Shown here piece by piece: positions 36,504 through 45,811 of a stretch of DNA of 64,000 nucleotides. Each line of letters starts with the position of its first letter. The stretch's first letter is position 1. Made by a program: the position numbers and the translations under genes. This DNA comes from Carnobacterium gallinarum DSM 4847 (GTDB lineage: Bacteria > Bacillota > Bacilli > Lactobacillales > Carnobacteriaceae): NCBI RefSeq assembly GCF_000744375.1, contig NZ_JQLU01000005.1, positions 992,001 through 1,056,000 of the forward strand. Direction: 5' to 3'. The notes beneath the pieces are model-generated. The model worked only from the letters and a program-made list of their open reading frames with translations. It was not told the DNA's origin and ran no database searches.

Positions 36504-36884
36504 ATGGATTTTGAATACGAATTAAAAAAAGTACAACGAGAAATAGAACAATTAGGCGAAGATGTTTCAGCTACAGTTCGTCAGTCGCTAGAAGATGTGC
36601 TGAATTGGGCAAAAGCAGGCTATCAAAAACAAGCGTTAAGAGAGCAGCTGAAAAGTGAATTTCAACGAACGATTTCTAGTGAAAAAGAACGCGTCACAAA
36701 GGAATGGTGCCAAGAAAGTAGCGATTCAGTCACTAGAGCAAAGATTAAATTAGAGGATGCTTTTTCCAGTAAATCAGGAACAGAGTTACAAGAAGAGATA
36801 AGGAAATCCACTGATTGTTTAAAGGATTCTCAAGAAGCTATCCAAAAATTCAAACAGTCATTTAAATCGTCAAATTGGATTTAA
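36504..36884 (+). CDS. Small helical partner of the lipase
   Basis: 126 residues, all helix and charge (DFEYELKKVQREIEQLGEDV, KSGTELQEEIRKSTDCLKDS), no signal or span. GGGAGG ribosome site overlapping the end of the lipase gene. Size and place fit the TlaA-type partners that bind the secretion domain of TslA. It has no W-x-G motif. The following 160 bp up to 37046 show a weak AAAGACC/GGTTCTTT hairpin (36884-36905) and no gene. Confidence 0.6.
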   Translation: MDFEYELKKVQREIEQLGEDVSATVRQSLEDVLNWAKAGYQKQALREQLKSEFQRTISSEKERVTKEWCQESSDSVTRAKIKLEDAFSSKSGTELQEEIRKSTDCLKDSQEAIQKFKQSFKSSNWI

Positions 36885-37045
36885 AGACCCAGCTGGTTCT
36901 TTATTTATCAAATAATCGAGGAAAGAAGCCTTTTTTTCTGTGGAAAGGTGTCCTTACTTCTTGTTTAGCAACTTTTGATAGTATCACTTTATTAAGCTTA
37001 AATCATCATTTTACTTTAAAATTTTTTGTCTGTTATTCCTGGATT

Positions 37046-38827
37046 TCAATTAGTTTCTTGATAAAAAAGCGCCCAACTATACTTACATAGAACTTCATTT
37101 TTTACCCTTCTAGAACCATGTACAACAAATTGATGCTGTCCATGTGCTGTTTTTCCTTCACTTATCGGAACTGCTACTACCTCAATATTATCAAAGCCCT
37201 CTAACATGACTTGTCGAATCAAACCATCTGCAAATTGAACCCGATTGCCTCTTACCGTTGGCTGACTTGAAAACACTGGAATAGCTAGCGTTAATTCAGC
37301 AGTTAACGCTCCCTCTTGCGACTCGTAACAGCCTTCTCCTCTAACTTCTCCTTGCTTAAACAAATACTTGCCCTTAAAGGAAATTGCCGCATTAAAAACT
37401 GGCTCATCTGACTCTGTAGCTGAAACTGCCGCTACTTGATAGCTAACCTCTTGTTGTTTTTCAGTAGATTCAACCGTGACTTCAGCAAATTTAGAAAGAG
37501 GCAAATACGTATCTTCTTTCGTTTTAAGTGCCGCTAAAAAAACAGGTTGTTTGGAGTCAGGTGCGACTTCAATGACCCGATTCGCCATAGGAATACTCAT
37601 ATAAGGTGCTGTATTATAGTACGGCGTTCCACCATTAATAAACGGCAACATAAAGACTTGATTGCTTGAACGAACAATAACAACGCTTTTTTCACCCTCT
37701 TGCTGAGAATAAATATTTTTTTGAATGGGGCTGATTTGAGCGAATTCACTCGCAAATGGTTGTTTTTCTCGTTCAGCTAGTGTTGTTGCATGTTTAAAAT
37801 GATTATAAGAATTAATCATCTGCATCGGCACACTCATATTTTCACCTAAAATACGATTTTTATTACGGTAGCCGTCTGTTCCACGTCCATGCTCCCACAT
37901 ATTGATCGACTGCATTTCATGATCAAACCAAAAGCTGTCGTACTTTTCCATAATCCGAAGGCTATATTGAAGCGCCAATTCTTTTTCTGCTGACGTCAAC
38001 ACTTCCAACGCCACGGCAATTGACAACACTTCTAAAACCGCTGTATCACCATAAGGTCCAATACTTCGACCATAGCTAATGCCATCGCCTTCTTCATTCG
38101 CAATCGCTAAACAAATTCCCGCTGATCTTTTCAACATCTCTTTAATATCCGCTGGAACTTCTAAACCAGTTTCTACAATTAAAGCCGAGATTTCTGCTGG
38201 AATTAAAATACTATAACGATCAAAACGCCCTTCACCAATCGTTTCATCCATGAACATAAACTCACCGGAATACGAACGAATATGCTTCATTAATTTATCT
38301 AAGAAAATCTGACTATATTCTTCATCACTCCAGCCCAATAATTCTTGATAACGAGCAATTCCAAAAGCAACGCCATAGTAATTCGTCGGACGATCAATCA
38401 AACTTAAGTCACTTAAATCAACCAAATCACGCCAATGGAGACGAGCTTTTAATAAAGCTAATGTTTCTGGTGATACCAATTCAGTTAATAAATCAGCTTT
38501 CTGTAAACGTTCCAATCCAATTAGTGCATTTAAGATTCCCCAAGTAGCATAGTTATCTTGTGTTGCTAAAAAATCTAAAATTTGTGAGAATTTCTGGAAA
38601 TTTTCTATTTTTATTTGTTCATTAGGAAAGTCTGTATTGAGTAAATAATAACTAAATGCATTAATTAATTTACCTTCAACAAACTGACTTTTAGGATTAA
38701 AGGCTTTTACACCATCAAATATTAACTCACCTTTTTTTTCATAAACTGGATTAAAGAACAGACCAATCTTTGGTAAAATTTCTTGTTTGATTATGTCATC
38801 TATGGTTTTATTTCCGGTGATTATCAT
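37046..38827 (-). CDS. Large intracellular glycan-enzyme-like protein, unassigned
   Basis: About 593 residues, no signal peptide. A helical N-terminal two thirds (TWGILNALIGLERLQKADLL, SGEFMFMDETIGEGRFDRYS, GDGISYGRSIGPYGDTAVLE) and a beta-rich C-terminal third, the layout of alpha/alpha-toroid lyases and hydrolases. The EEGDGISYGRS stretch is reminiscent of ENGAAVPYGRS in the DUF2264 protein of the same locus. The preferred ATG (38827) has AAAGGA upstream; an ATG seven codons earlier overlaps the previous gene without a site. Probably acts on imported uronate oligosaccharides. Exact reaction unknown. Confidence 0.65.
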   Translation of the reverse strand: MIITGNKTIDDIIKQEILPKIGLFFNPVYEKKGELIFDGVKAFNPKSQFVEGKLINAFSYYLLNTDFPNEQIKIENFQKFSQILDFLATQDNYATWGILNALIGLERLQKADLLTELVSPETLALLKARLHWRDLVDLSDLSLIDRPTNYYGVAFGIARYQELLGWSDEEYSQIFLDKLMKHIRSYSGEFMFMDETIGEGRFDRYSILIPAEISALIVETGLEVPADIKEMLKRSAGICLAIANEEGDGISYGRSIGPYGDTAVLEVLSIAVALEVLTSAEKELALQYSLRIMEKYDSFWFDHEMQSINMWEHGRGTDGYRNKNRILGENMSVPMQMINSYNHFKHATTLAEREKQPFASEFAQISPIQKNIYSQQEGEKSVVIVRSSNQVFMLPFINGGTPYYNTAPYMSIPMANRVIEVAPDSKQPVFLAALKTKEDTYLPLSKFAEVTVESTEKQQEVSYQVAAVSATESDEPVFNAAISFKGKYLFKQGEVRGEGCYESQEGALTAELTLAIPVFSSQPTVRGNRVQFADGLIRQVMLEGFDNIEVVAVPISEGKTAHGQHQFVVHGSRRVKNEVLCKYSWALFYQETN

Positions 38828-38834
38828 TGTCTCA

Positions 38835-40586
38835 TCATTCCTTTTCATTGATTAATTCAAGGGTAATTGTTATTTTTTCGGCTGGATTTAAGCTAATTTC
38901 AAAAGGTAATGCCACAAATCCGCCGATTGGGTTAAACTGATGTTGATTTAACTGGCATTTTTGATTTGCAGTTAATCTTATTGTTGGTTTATCTAATTGC
39001 TTAATCAGAATTTCGTTATCAGAAACGTGCTGAACTTCAGCATTTAAACTAGCAATTAACGGCAGATAAAAGCGACTTTCTTCCGAAGCTTCTAGTGAAA
39101 CGATTAAGTTTTTTCGCCCAACAGTTAGTTGTTGTTGGAACATAGCGCCAGCAACTCCGTCTCGATTACATAACACGCCACTACTTATAATTTCCATTGG
39201 TTCTTGATTTATAATTTCAACTGTTGCGGTTCTATCATTCAAATTCGTGTAACAGTCATTTCCTAGTATTTGCTCAATTCTTGGTGTTTGGCATTGGACG
39301 TTCTGTTCTTTTGGTAGCTGCATATTATGCGGTTCAATCAATTCATAGGTGGTTGTCGTTCCTGCAATTAATGGTCCATACACTTCATGATGAACCAGCG
39401 TCAGCGCACCACCAGTAGCAGATGCCTCCGGTCGATAGGCAAAATCATTTTCTGTCACCGTTAAACGCCAGACTCCATGTTTCACTAAGGAAACCCCGCT
39501 TTCCATCGGCTGTAAAATTGCATCTGCCTCTTCTAAGGGCAATTTTCCACTTGCATGCTCAACTTGCGCCAAATCAAAATCAACCATCGTAGCGATCCCT
39601 TTTGCGTGACAAAATGTATGATGAACACAAGGCGGAATACCATTCTCTGCGTACATTGGTCCACCATGTAATAGCCCATTATGGGTCGTTTCCGTTAATA
39701 ATTTCAAATTGCGTTTTAACACCTCTTGAAATAATGGCTCATCCTTGCCAAGCAATCCGTAGGCCAGTTGACAGCCATCCGTCGTTCGACTTCCCCAATA
39801 AGTCCATTTATAATTACGCGAGCCCCAACTGTTGTCCCAAGCACCATCTGGCAACATAAAATTAGCATGAAAAGTCAGTGATTTCTTCAAGAAATTCGTT
39901 AATGCTTCATCTTTTTCCAACCACGCATACAAAGCCAAATTTCCTAAACTTTCCTCTACGTTATAACCGATATCAATTGGATGAAAACCTTTCTTAGTCA
40001 AGCCATCTTTTGGTGATCCTTCGCCAAATAATAAACCTTCAGCTGTGAAAAATTTTTGAGATTCTTGGACATATTTTGCTGCCACTTCACGATAACTAGA
40101 TTCATTAAAATAACCTCCACCTAAGCTTAGTAGCGCGCCTGCCGACATTAAATAGTTCACATTAGAGGTTAAGCTTGCAATCTTAACAATCGTATAATCA
40201 ACACTCTTTTGAAATTGTTGCTCCCATTGTTGACGAGTTGCTGAATCCAGCAACTCTCCATGGTACATCAAGGCCTTTCCTAATTGAATTCCCCAGAAAA
40301 TCGTCACACCTTTCCAAGTATGCTTCAAATCATTATTGGTGCTTCCATCTTGGCAGATAACGTTATGTTTTGACCACTTAAAAAGCAGTTTCGCCGCTTC
40401 TAAATACTTACTATCTCGAGACTGACGATACAACACCATCAACGGGTAAATCGCATCCCCACTACGCCCGTGGATGGTTCCACAGGCCGGACACATCATT
40501 CCTCCATCTAATTCTAGACGACCATAGTCCGTTAACTGCAACTCAATTAATTGATCGCACCATGTTTTTAATAACTCTAGATACAT
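38835..40586 (-). CDS. Large intracellular glycan-enzyme-like protein, possible lyase (heparinase-like fold)
   Basis: 583 residues, no signal peptide. Alpha-helical toroid-like N-terminus (GMMCPACGTIHGRSGDAIYP, SLTSNVNYLMSAGALLSLGG, WGSRNYKWTYWGSRTTDGCQ) and a beta-sandwich-like C-terminus. Asn, Tyr and His residues in these motifs would suit a polysaccharide lyase or hydrolase of the heparinase/alginate-lyase superfamily. AGGAGG ribosome site; coupled to the next gene. Candidate LacI-type sites at 40623-40647 lie just upstream, as for the ABC/GH88 operon. Confidence 0.6.
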   Translation of the reverse strand: MYLELLKTWCDQLIELQLTDYGRLELDGGMMCPACGTIHGRSGDAIYPLMVLYRQSRDSKYLEAAKLLFKWSKHNVICQDGSTNNDLKHTWKGVTIFWGIQLGKALMYHGELLDSATRQQWEQQFQKSVDYTIVKIASLTSNVNYLMSAGALLSLGGGYFNESSYREVAAKYVQESQKFFTAEGLLFGEGSPKDGLTKKGFHPIDIGYNVEESLGNLALYAWLEKDEALTNFLKKSLTFHANFMLPDGAWDNSWGSRNYKWTYWGSRTTDGCQLAYGLLGKDEPLFQEVLKRNLKLLTETTHNGLLHGGPMYAENGIPPCVHHTFCHAKGIATMVDFDLAQVEHASGKLPLEEADAILQPMESGVSLVKHGVWRLTVTENDFAYRPEASATGGALTLVHHEVYGPLIAGTTTTYELIEPHNMQLPKEQNVQCQTPRIEQILGNDCYTNLNDRTATVEIINQEPMEIISSGVLCNRDGVAGAMFQQQLTVGRKNLIVSLEASEESRFYLPLIASLNAEVQHVSDNEILIKQLDKPTIRLTANQKCQLNQHQFNPIGGFVALPFEISLNPAEKITITLELINEKE

Positions 40587-40622
40587 ATAATCCTCCTTTA
40601 GTTTCTATCCTAAACCATTTAG

Positions 40623-40647
40623 TTAATCGTTTAAATTAATCGTTAAA
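40623..40647. promoter_or_regulatory. Pair of LacI-type operators
   Basis: TTAATCGTTTAA (40623-40634) and TTAATCGTTAAA (40636-40647) in tandem, 37 bp before the 38835-40586 gene. The same core occurs at 33307-33418, so the 33673-34656 regulator probably controls both. Confidence 0.65.
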
Positions 40648-40663
40648 TAAAAAATCAATTTTT

Positions 40664-41500
40664 TTAAACTCCTGAATAAGCAGAAAACCCGCCATCAATC
40701 GGCAAGACGACCCCTGTAATAAAGCTCGCTTTTTGATTATCCGTTAAGAAAAAGAGTCCACCAATTAATTCTTCCGGCTCACCAAAACGCTCTAATGGTG
40801 TATTTCGCAAGATTTTTTCTGCACGAGCAGTCGGTTCCCCAGTTTTACTAAATAATAAATCACGATTTTGATTACTAACTAAGAACCCTGGTGCAATCGC
40901 ATTACAACGAATCCCCATTTTTGAAAAATAAACAGCTAACCACTGAGTAAAATTACTAATTGCTGCCTTCGCCCCTGAATAAGCTGGGATCTTAGTCAAC
41001 GGTGTAAAAGCATTCATACTAGAAACATTCAAAATATTTCCGGCTTTTCCCGCTACCATATCCGCCGCAAAAACTTGCGTTGGCAAGAGCGTGCCTAAAA
41101 AATTCAAGTTAAAAACAAATTCGATTCCGCTAGCGTCTAAATCAAAGAAACTACGAACATCCTCCTGAATCGTTTCTTGATGGTATTCAATATCTGTTTG
41201 TGCCTTAGGATTATTACCACCAGCCCCATTTACTAAAATATCACAAGGTCCCAAATCAACTAAGATTTGCTGGTGAACGGCTTCAATATTCTCTTTGTCT
41301 AATACATTGGTTTTATACCCTTTGGCTGTACCACCTGCTTGATTGATTTTAGCGGCCACCTCTAAAACACGTTCTTCGTTCAAATCCAACAACGCAACTT
41401 TTGCCCCTGCCTTAGCGTACTCTTCACAAAAATAAGAACAAAGAACACCGCCAGCTCCCGTAACAACTACTACTTGATCTTTAAAATTCATCTCAGTCAT
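40664..41500 (-). CDS. uxuB: Fructuronate reductase, SDR type (UxuB/YjmF-like)
   Basis: 278-residue short-chain dehydrogenase. Cofactor loop VVVTGAGGVLCS, VNGAGGNN, catalytic SSMNAF and YSGAKAAIS, and a C-terminal ITGVVLPIDGGFSAYSGV. The length and place after uxuA and uxaC match the Bacillus YjmF enzyme, which interconverts fructuronate and mannonate. A KduD role is possible from the fold alone but KduD proteins are shorter. AAGGAGG upstream; an ATG three codons in is an alternative start. Confidence 0.82.
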   Translation of the reverse strand: MTEMNFKDQVVVVTGAGGVLCSYFCEEYAKAGAKVALLDLNEERVLEVAAKINQAGGTAKGYKTNVLDKENIEAVHQQILVDLGPCDILVNGAGGNNPKAQTDIEYHQETIQEDVRSFFDLDASGIEFVFNLNFLGTLLPTQVFAADMVAGKAGNILNVSSMNAFTPLTKIPAYSGAKAAISNFTQWLAVYFSKMGIRCNAIAPGFLVSNQNRDLLFSKTGEPTARAEKILRNTPLERFGEPEELIGGLFFLTDNQKASFITGVVLPIDGGFSAYSGV

Positions 41501-41501
41501 T

Positions 41502-42551
41502 TTAATGATTTCCTCCTTTTTGAATGCCTTCCCATAATCCTAATAAATAATTAGCTCCTAACGCACGATCATATAACCCATAGCCTGGACGCCCTGTTTC
41601 TCCCCAAATCATCCGACCATGATCTGGACGAATCGCGCCTTGATAATCAGCTTCTGATAATGCCTGAATGACTTCATACATATCAATCGAACCTTCAGAA
41701 CTTAAATGAGCCGTTTCACAAAATGAACGTTCATCAATTAATTTAATATTTCGAGCATGAACAAAGTTTACTCGTTTTTCTGCCAAGAAATGCTGCAGCA
41801 TCGCAATAAAATCATTGCTCCGGATTGCCCCAAGAGAACCTGAGCACATCGTTAATCCATTATAAGGACTATCGTAAAGCTTAATAAAACGCTCTAGATT
41901 TTCCTGATTTGTAATAATCCGTGGCAAACCAAAAATCGCATATGGAGGATCATCGGGATGAATCGCCATTTTCACATTTGCTTTTTCCGCTACCGGTATG
42001 ATTGCCTGAATAAAATAAGTCAGATTTTCCCATAATTTCTCTTCGTCCACTGATTCGTATTCGGCAAATAAATCTGCTAGCGATTCCTTTGTATAACTCG
42101 CATCCCAACCGGGCAAGCTTAAATCACCTGTTAACGGATCCATCTTAGCAATTTGCTCTGCGTCAAACATTAAGGCATTTGAACCATCTGCTAAAGGATA
42201 GGCTAAATCCGATCTCGTCCAGTCAAATACTGGCATAAAATTATAACAAACTGTCGCGATACCCGCTTCACCAAGATGACGCAATGTCTGCTGATAATTC
42301 GCAATATATTTATCGCGGCTCGGCTTGCCTAGCTTGATATCTTCGTGAACCGGTACACTTTCAATCACCGTCAGCTCTAACCCTGCATCCTCAACACTAG
42401 CCTTTAGCGACAAAATCTTTTCTAGCGGCCAAACTTCACCAACCGGAATATCATAAATAGCCGAGACAATCCCTTTCATACCTGGAATCTGGCGAATGTA
42501 ATCCAACGAAACTTGGTCATCTTGACCATACCAACGAAAACTCATTTGCAT
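41502..42551 (-). CDS. uxuA: Mannonate dehydratase
   Basis: About 349 residues. Converts D-mannonate to 2-keto-3-deoxygluconate in the cytoplasm. The N-terminal [20 protein letters not shown], the metal-site stretches [18 protein letters not shown] and FVHARNIK, and [13 protein letters not shown] are the UxuA signatures. I use the ATG at 42551 (GAGGA at 10 bp); the ATG two codons later is equally plausible. Stop lies 2 bp from the uxuB start. Confidence 0.93.
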   Translation of the reverse strand: MQMSFRWYGQDDQVSLDYIRQIPGMKGIVSAIYDIPVGEVWPLEKILSLKASVEDAGLELTVIESVPVHEDIKLGKPSRDKYIANYQQTLRHLGEAGIATVCYNFMPVFDWTRSDLAYPLADGSNALMFDAEQIAKMDPLTGDLSLPGWDASYTKESLADLFAEYESVDEEKLWENLTYFIQAIIPVAEKANVKMAIHPDDPPYAIFGLPRIITNQENLERFIKLYDSPYNGLTMCSGSLGAIRSNDFIAMLQHFLAEKRVNFVHARNIKLIDERSFCETAHLSSEGSIDMYEVIQALSEADYQGAIRPDHGRMIWGETGRPGYGLYDRALGANYLLGLWEGIQKGGNH

Positions 42552-42569
42552 TCTAAACACATCCTCTTC

Positions 42570-43967
42570 TTATTTTTTAAAATAACTAATTGCGTTGTCA
42601 TAACAGCAATTCTTCACTAACTTTTGAAGCAAAGGCAATTCATCTGGATAATGATTTTTAGCAACTTCTTCACTAATATACTCGCATAAAATCCGGCGGA
42701 AATAATCGTGCCTTGTATACGAAATAAAGCTTCTTGAATCGGTTAACATCCCAACAAAATGCATTAACAAACCTTGATTTGCCAACGTTTCTATTTGTAA
42801 GCGCATTCCCTTTTCTGTATCGTTAAACCACCAACCGGCACCAAATTGAATCTTGCTTTTAATGCCTTCTTCATTTCCTTGAAAATTCGCTACCGTACAA
42901 GCGACAACATCATGAATCATTGGATTTAAATTATATAGAATTGTCTTCGGTAACTTGTTTTTCACATCCAGGCTATCTAAAAAGCGATTTAACTCGAGGG
43001 CGATATTATCCTGATCTCGAATAGTATCTGTACCAACATCTGTGCCAATAGACTGCAATAAGCGTGTATTCGTATTACGTAAAACACCAAAATGAATTTG
43101 CATAACCCAGTCATAGTCATGGTATTGAACTGCCATTTCATGCAATAACTGACCTTGCCATCTCCCTAATTCCTGTTCATCAATTGAGTCACCTGCAAGC
43201 CCTTTTTGGTAGAGAGCTGCCATTTCTTCATCTGCCACCGGTTGATACATCACTTTCCCGAGACCATGATCCGCTACAAAGCAACCACGTTGATTAAAAT
43301 AACTAATCCGCTCGAATAGAAAGCGCTTAAATTTAAAATAATCCAGTAAATCAGTCGTTGCTAATTGATTCGCCCGGGCGATAAAGTCAGCAAACCCTAA
43401 GTGTAGATTCAAAGCCGAATCCGGTCTAAAGGATGGTGCGACTTCTACTGGAAAATCTGACACTTTAATTTGTTGATGATCCTCTAAAGAACTAAGCAAA
43501 TCATCCGTTGTGCCAACATAAGCCACATTTGAATCAGAAATTAATGATTGTGTTGTTACCTGATTATTTTTCAGATAAACATTACATTGCTCATAAATCA
43601 TCGCTGCATTCTCAGCAGTCAATAGCTCCGTTATACCAAAATAACGTTTTAATTCCAAATGCACCCAGTGATACAAAGGATTTCCGATAGCGTTCTCAAT
43701 CGTTTCCGCCCAAGCTTGAAACTTCTCTAAAGGTGCCGCATCTCCTGTAATCAGTCTTTCAGGTACACCGTTGGCTCTCATTGCTCGCCATTTATAGTGA
43801 TCCCCACTTAACCATAAATCCACAATATTCAGAAAGCGATAATTTTCAGCAATTAACTGTGGATCAAGATGGCAGTGATAGTCAAAAATCGGTAACTCTG
43901 CTGCTGTTTCGTGATAAAGTTTTCGGCTCAAATCATTCGTCAACAAAAAATCATCTGTAATAAACAT
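42570..43967 (-). CDS. uxaC: Glucuronate/galacturonate isomerase
   Basis: 465 residues. Isomerises D-glucuronate to D-fructuronate (and galacturonate to tagaturonate). Amidohydrolase-like metal site in FDYHCHLDPQLIAENYRF, conserved NPLYHWVHLELKRYFGI, and the late GWWFNDTEKGMRLQIETLAN. The ATG at 43967 follows GAAGGAG; a TTG two codons earlier is rejected. Followed by uxuA and uxuB, giving a complete route to 2-keto-3-deoxygluconate; its kinase and aldolase are not in the window. Confidence 0.94.
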   Translation of the reverse strand: MFITDDFLLTNDLSRKLYHETAAELPIFDYHCHLDPQLIAENYRFLNIVDLWLSGDHYKWRAMRANGVPERLITGDAAPLEKFQAWAETIENAIGNPLYHWVHLELKRYFGITELLTAENAAMIYEQCNVYLKNNQVTTQSLISDSNVAYVGTTDDLLSSLEDHQQIKVSDFPVEVAPSFRPDSALNLHLGFADFIARANQLATTDLLDYFKFKRFLFERISYFNQRGCFVADHGLGKVMYQPVADEEMAALYQKGLAGDSIDEQELGRWQGQLLHEMAVQYHDYDWVMQIHFGVLRNTNTRLLQSIGTDVGTDTIRDQDNIALELNRFLDSLDVKNKLPKTILYNLNPMIHDVVACTVANFQGNEEGIKSKIQFGAGWWFNDTEKGMRLQIETLANQGLLMHFVGMLTDSRSFISYTRHDYFRRILCEYISEEVAKNHYPDELPLLQKLVKNCCYDNAISYFKK

Positions 43968-43984
43968 CCGCAACGCTCCTTCTC

Positions 43985-44677
43985 TTATTCATTGATGGCA
44001 ACAAAATAATCTGAGTGTTTTTGATAAACTTCATTAAAATGATGAGAAACGTCTTTAATATGCCCGTTAATAAACGTTTCAATTCCTGATGCATCTTGAC
44101 GCTGAATCAAATCAATTAACTCTCTATGTTGCTTGAAAACATCACTTAATGAAATATTTTCAATCGCATTTAACTGTCTAAAACGATTATAATGCGTGCT
44201 TAAGCCTTCAATCATTGACCAAACCGCTTCTTTTTCAACAGCTTCATAAATAAGCAAATGAAATTGATTGTCTAATGCATAAAATGCTGATAAATTATCG
44301 CCAGCATTTAAAACCAATTTTTGCAGTTCAACTAGTTGGCTCATCTCGGTAACTAATTGTTGATTAGGAGTTTGCACAACCATTCTTAAAATTTCTTGTT
44401 CCAAAGTTGCTCGCACAAAAATAGCATTTTGTACTTTTTTCATATCAATTTTTGAGACAATTGTTTTTCTTTTCGGCTGAATCACAACTAAGGCTTCTTG
44501 TTCCAACAAAATCAGCGCCTCCCTAACAGGAGTCCGACTAATCTTTAATTCCTCAGCAAGCTCCGGTTCCGATATTCCTTGCCCTGGAATTAAAGTTAAA
44601 TTCATAATATTTGATCTCAACACTCGATACGCATATTGACGAGCACTCTCACTATTTAACGACTCCAACACTTTCAT
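43985..44677 (-). CDS. GntR-family regulator with FCD domain, hexuronate regulator
   Basis: 230 residues. Winged helix with ISEPELAEELKISRTPVREA and LVVIQPKRKTIVSKI, then an FCD ligand domain (LDNQFHLLIYEAVEKEAVWS, HRELIDLIQRQDA). First gene of the uxaC-uxuA-uxuB unit, so likely its hexuronate-responsive repressor, in the UxuR/KdgR style. Ribosome site GAAGGTGA. A TGTATACA palindrome lies 14 bp upstream. Confidence 0.88.
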   Translation of the reverse strand: MKVLESLNSESARQYAYRVLRSNIMNLTLIPGQGISEPELAEELKISRTPVREALILLEQEALVVIQPKRKTIVSKIDMKKVQNAIFVRATLEQEILRMVVQTPNQQLVTEMSQLVELQKLVLNAGDNLSAFYALDNQFHLLIYEAVEKEAVWSMIEGLSTHYNRFRQLNAIENISLSDVFKQHRELIDLIQRQDASGIETFINGHIKDVSHHFNEVYQKHSDYFVAINE

Positions 44678-44689
44678 TTTTTCACCTTC

Positions 44690-44699
44690 TTGTATACAT
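44690..44699. promoter_or_regulatory. Candidate operator of the hexuronate regulator
   Basis: TTGTATACAT, with the 8-bp perfect palindrome TGTATACA, in the leader of the GntR gene. Short T-G-T-A-T-A-C-A cores are typical targets of FCD-type GntR regulators. Confidence 0.45.
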
Positions 44700-44757
44700 C
44701 ATAATTCTTTTGTTAATAAAATTCAATAAAAAGTCGATTTAAAGTTAAAAAAAATAA

Positions 44758-44795
44758 AAAAAAAGAGAATCTTGTATGCAAGATTCTCTTTTTAA
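44758..44795. terminator. Bidirectional terminator upstream of the hexuronate operon
   Basis: A 15-bp perfect stem (AAAAAGAGAATCTTG and complement) with a TATG loop. On the minus strand it ends the abiE transcript. Confidence 0.85.
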
Positions 44796-44817
44796 GCCAA
44801 CTCTTTTTTCATCACTT

Positions 44818-44856
44818 TGTAACGCTTTTTCTATTTGTATTAGAAAATTCGTTACA
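44818..44856. repeat. 39-bp inverted-repeat element, downstream copy flanking AbiE
   Basis: Outer arms TGTAACG and CGTTACA. Its first 15 bases (TGTAACGCTTTTTCT) and about 30 of 39 in total match the element at 46478-46516 on the other side of the AbiE pair. It overlaps the toxin gene's stop codon. Confidence 0.75.
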
Positions 44857-45811
44857 ACACTTCCCCACTATAATCCTTAATAACATCTGGTAACATTTTA
44901 TCGTTTACGATTTTCTGCAAGCTAGTAATACACTCTGCATAAGAAACTGGATTATAAATAAAGAATTGAGTCACTTCATTATAATCTTTCTCATAAACAG
45001 CTTGATCAATTATTTCTTGTAAAATTAGATTAGGTTCTTGACCTTTTCTACATGAAATTGTATTGCTTCCTAGTAGTTGTCGCTGTTCAATTACTCGCTC
45101 AGTAAGTACGGCTAGTTGTTCATTTTTTAAATAAGTACTTTTCCAAATTTTATGAATATCGTAAATGTGCCTTGAATACCTGTTGTATTTTCCATTTAAA
45201 TGATAGTCGCAAATGGCAAATAATTTATCAATAAACGTTCGATCGATTGTTTGGATAGCCATCTCAAAAGGTTGTAATTCAAATTTTTCAATAATATTCT
45301 GATAATCAGGATCTGCCTCTAAAAATTTTGTTACATAATTGCTAACTTCTCGATTTTCGCATGGGTAAGGTTGATAAACAACGATCGTCTCAACAATTAT
45401 ATGGGGTACCATGTGCTTTTCCGTACCGAATTGCTGTGGATAGCTAACTTCATACATATTGAAATCTTTATTCGCCTCTACTGCTGCCTCATTCAAAAAT
45501 TCAAATCCTAGCTCCTCAATTGCTGCTTTTATGCCATATTTCAATCGTTTGCGTAAACCTTTTCCTGCTTTTTCATTGGGAAATTGTATCGCAATATCAA
45601 TATCTTCTGAAAATCGGTCAATGATGCTGTAGCATTTAGACAAGGATGTCCCACCTTTAAAAACAACTGAGACATCCTCAATTTTTGCAATTCTCTCTAA
45701 TAACAACGAAACAAAATAATCTTTCTCTACTTGAAATTCCGTTAAACCTATCTCATTTGCTGCCCCAGTAATTATTTCCTTGAAACTTTCACTATCCTCG
45801 TGTAATTTCAT
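44852..45811 (-). CDS. abiEii: AbiEii-type nucleotidyltransferase toxin
   Basis: 319 residues of the AbiEii/AbiGii family. The nucleotidyltransferase motif is at 53-72: GGTSLSKCYSIIDRFSEDID, with D70 and D72 as metal ligands. Known members form the toxin of type IV systems, arrest growth, and give abortive phage infection. The gene overlaps the antitoxin gene by 20 bp and comes second, the standard order. No truncation is seen. Probably active. Confidence 0.88.
   Translation of the reverse strand: MKLHEDSESFKEIITGAANEIGLTEFQVEKDYFVSLLLERIAKIEDVSVVFKGGTSLSKCYSIIDRFSEDIDIAIQFPNEKAGKGLRKRLKYGIKAAIEELGFEFLNEAAVEANKDFNMYEVSYPQQFGTEKHMVPHIIVETIVVYQPYPCENREVSNYVTKFLEADPDYQNIIEKFELQPFEMAIQTIDRTFIDKLFAICDYHLNGKYNRYSRHIYDIHKIWKSTYLKNEQLAVLTERVIEQRQLLGSNTISCRKGQEPNLILQEIIDQAVYEKDYNEVTQFFIYNPVSYAECITSLQKIVNDKMLPDVIKDYSGEVL

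Noticed and set aside
36875-37090. Plus-strand frame of about 71 residues after the helical lipase partner
   Set aside because: It overlaps the end of the 37046-38827 gene on the other strand and has no proper start site; hydrophobic low-complexity translation.
40664-41500. Identification of the SDR as KduD
   Set aside because: The fold would allow it, but the 278-residue length and linkage to uxuA and uxaC fit the UxuB/YjmF type better. KdgF in the other operon is not enough to prefer KduD.
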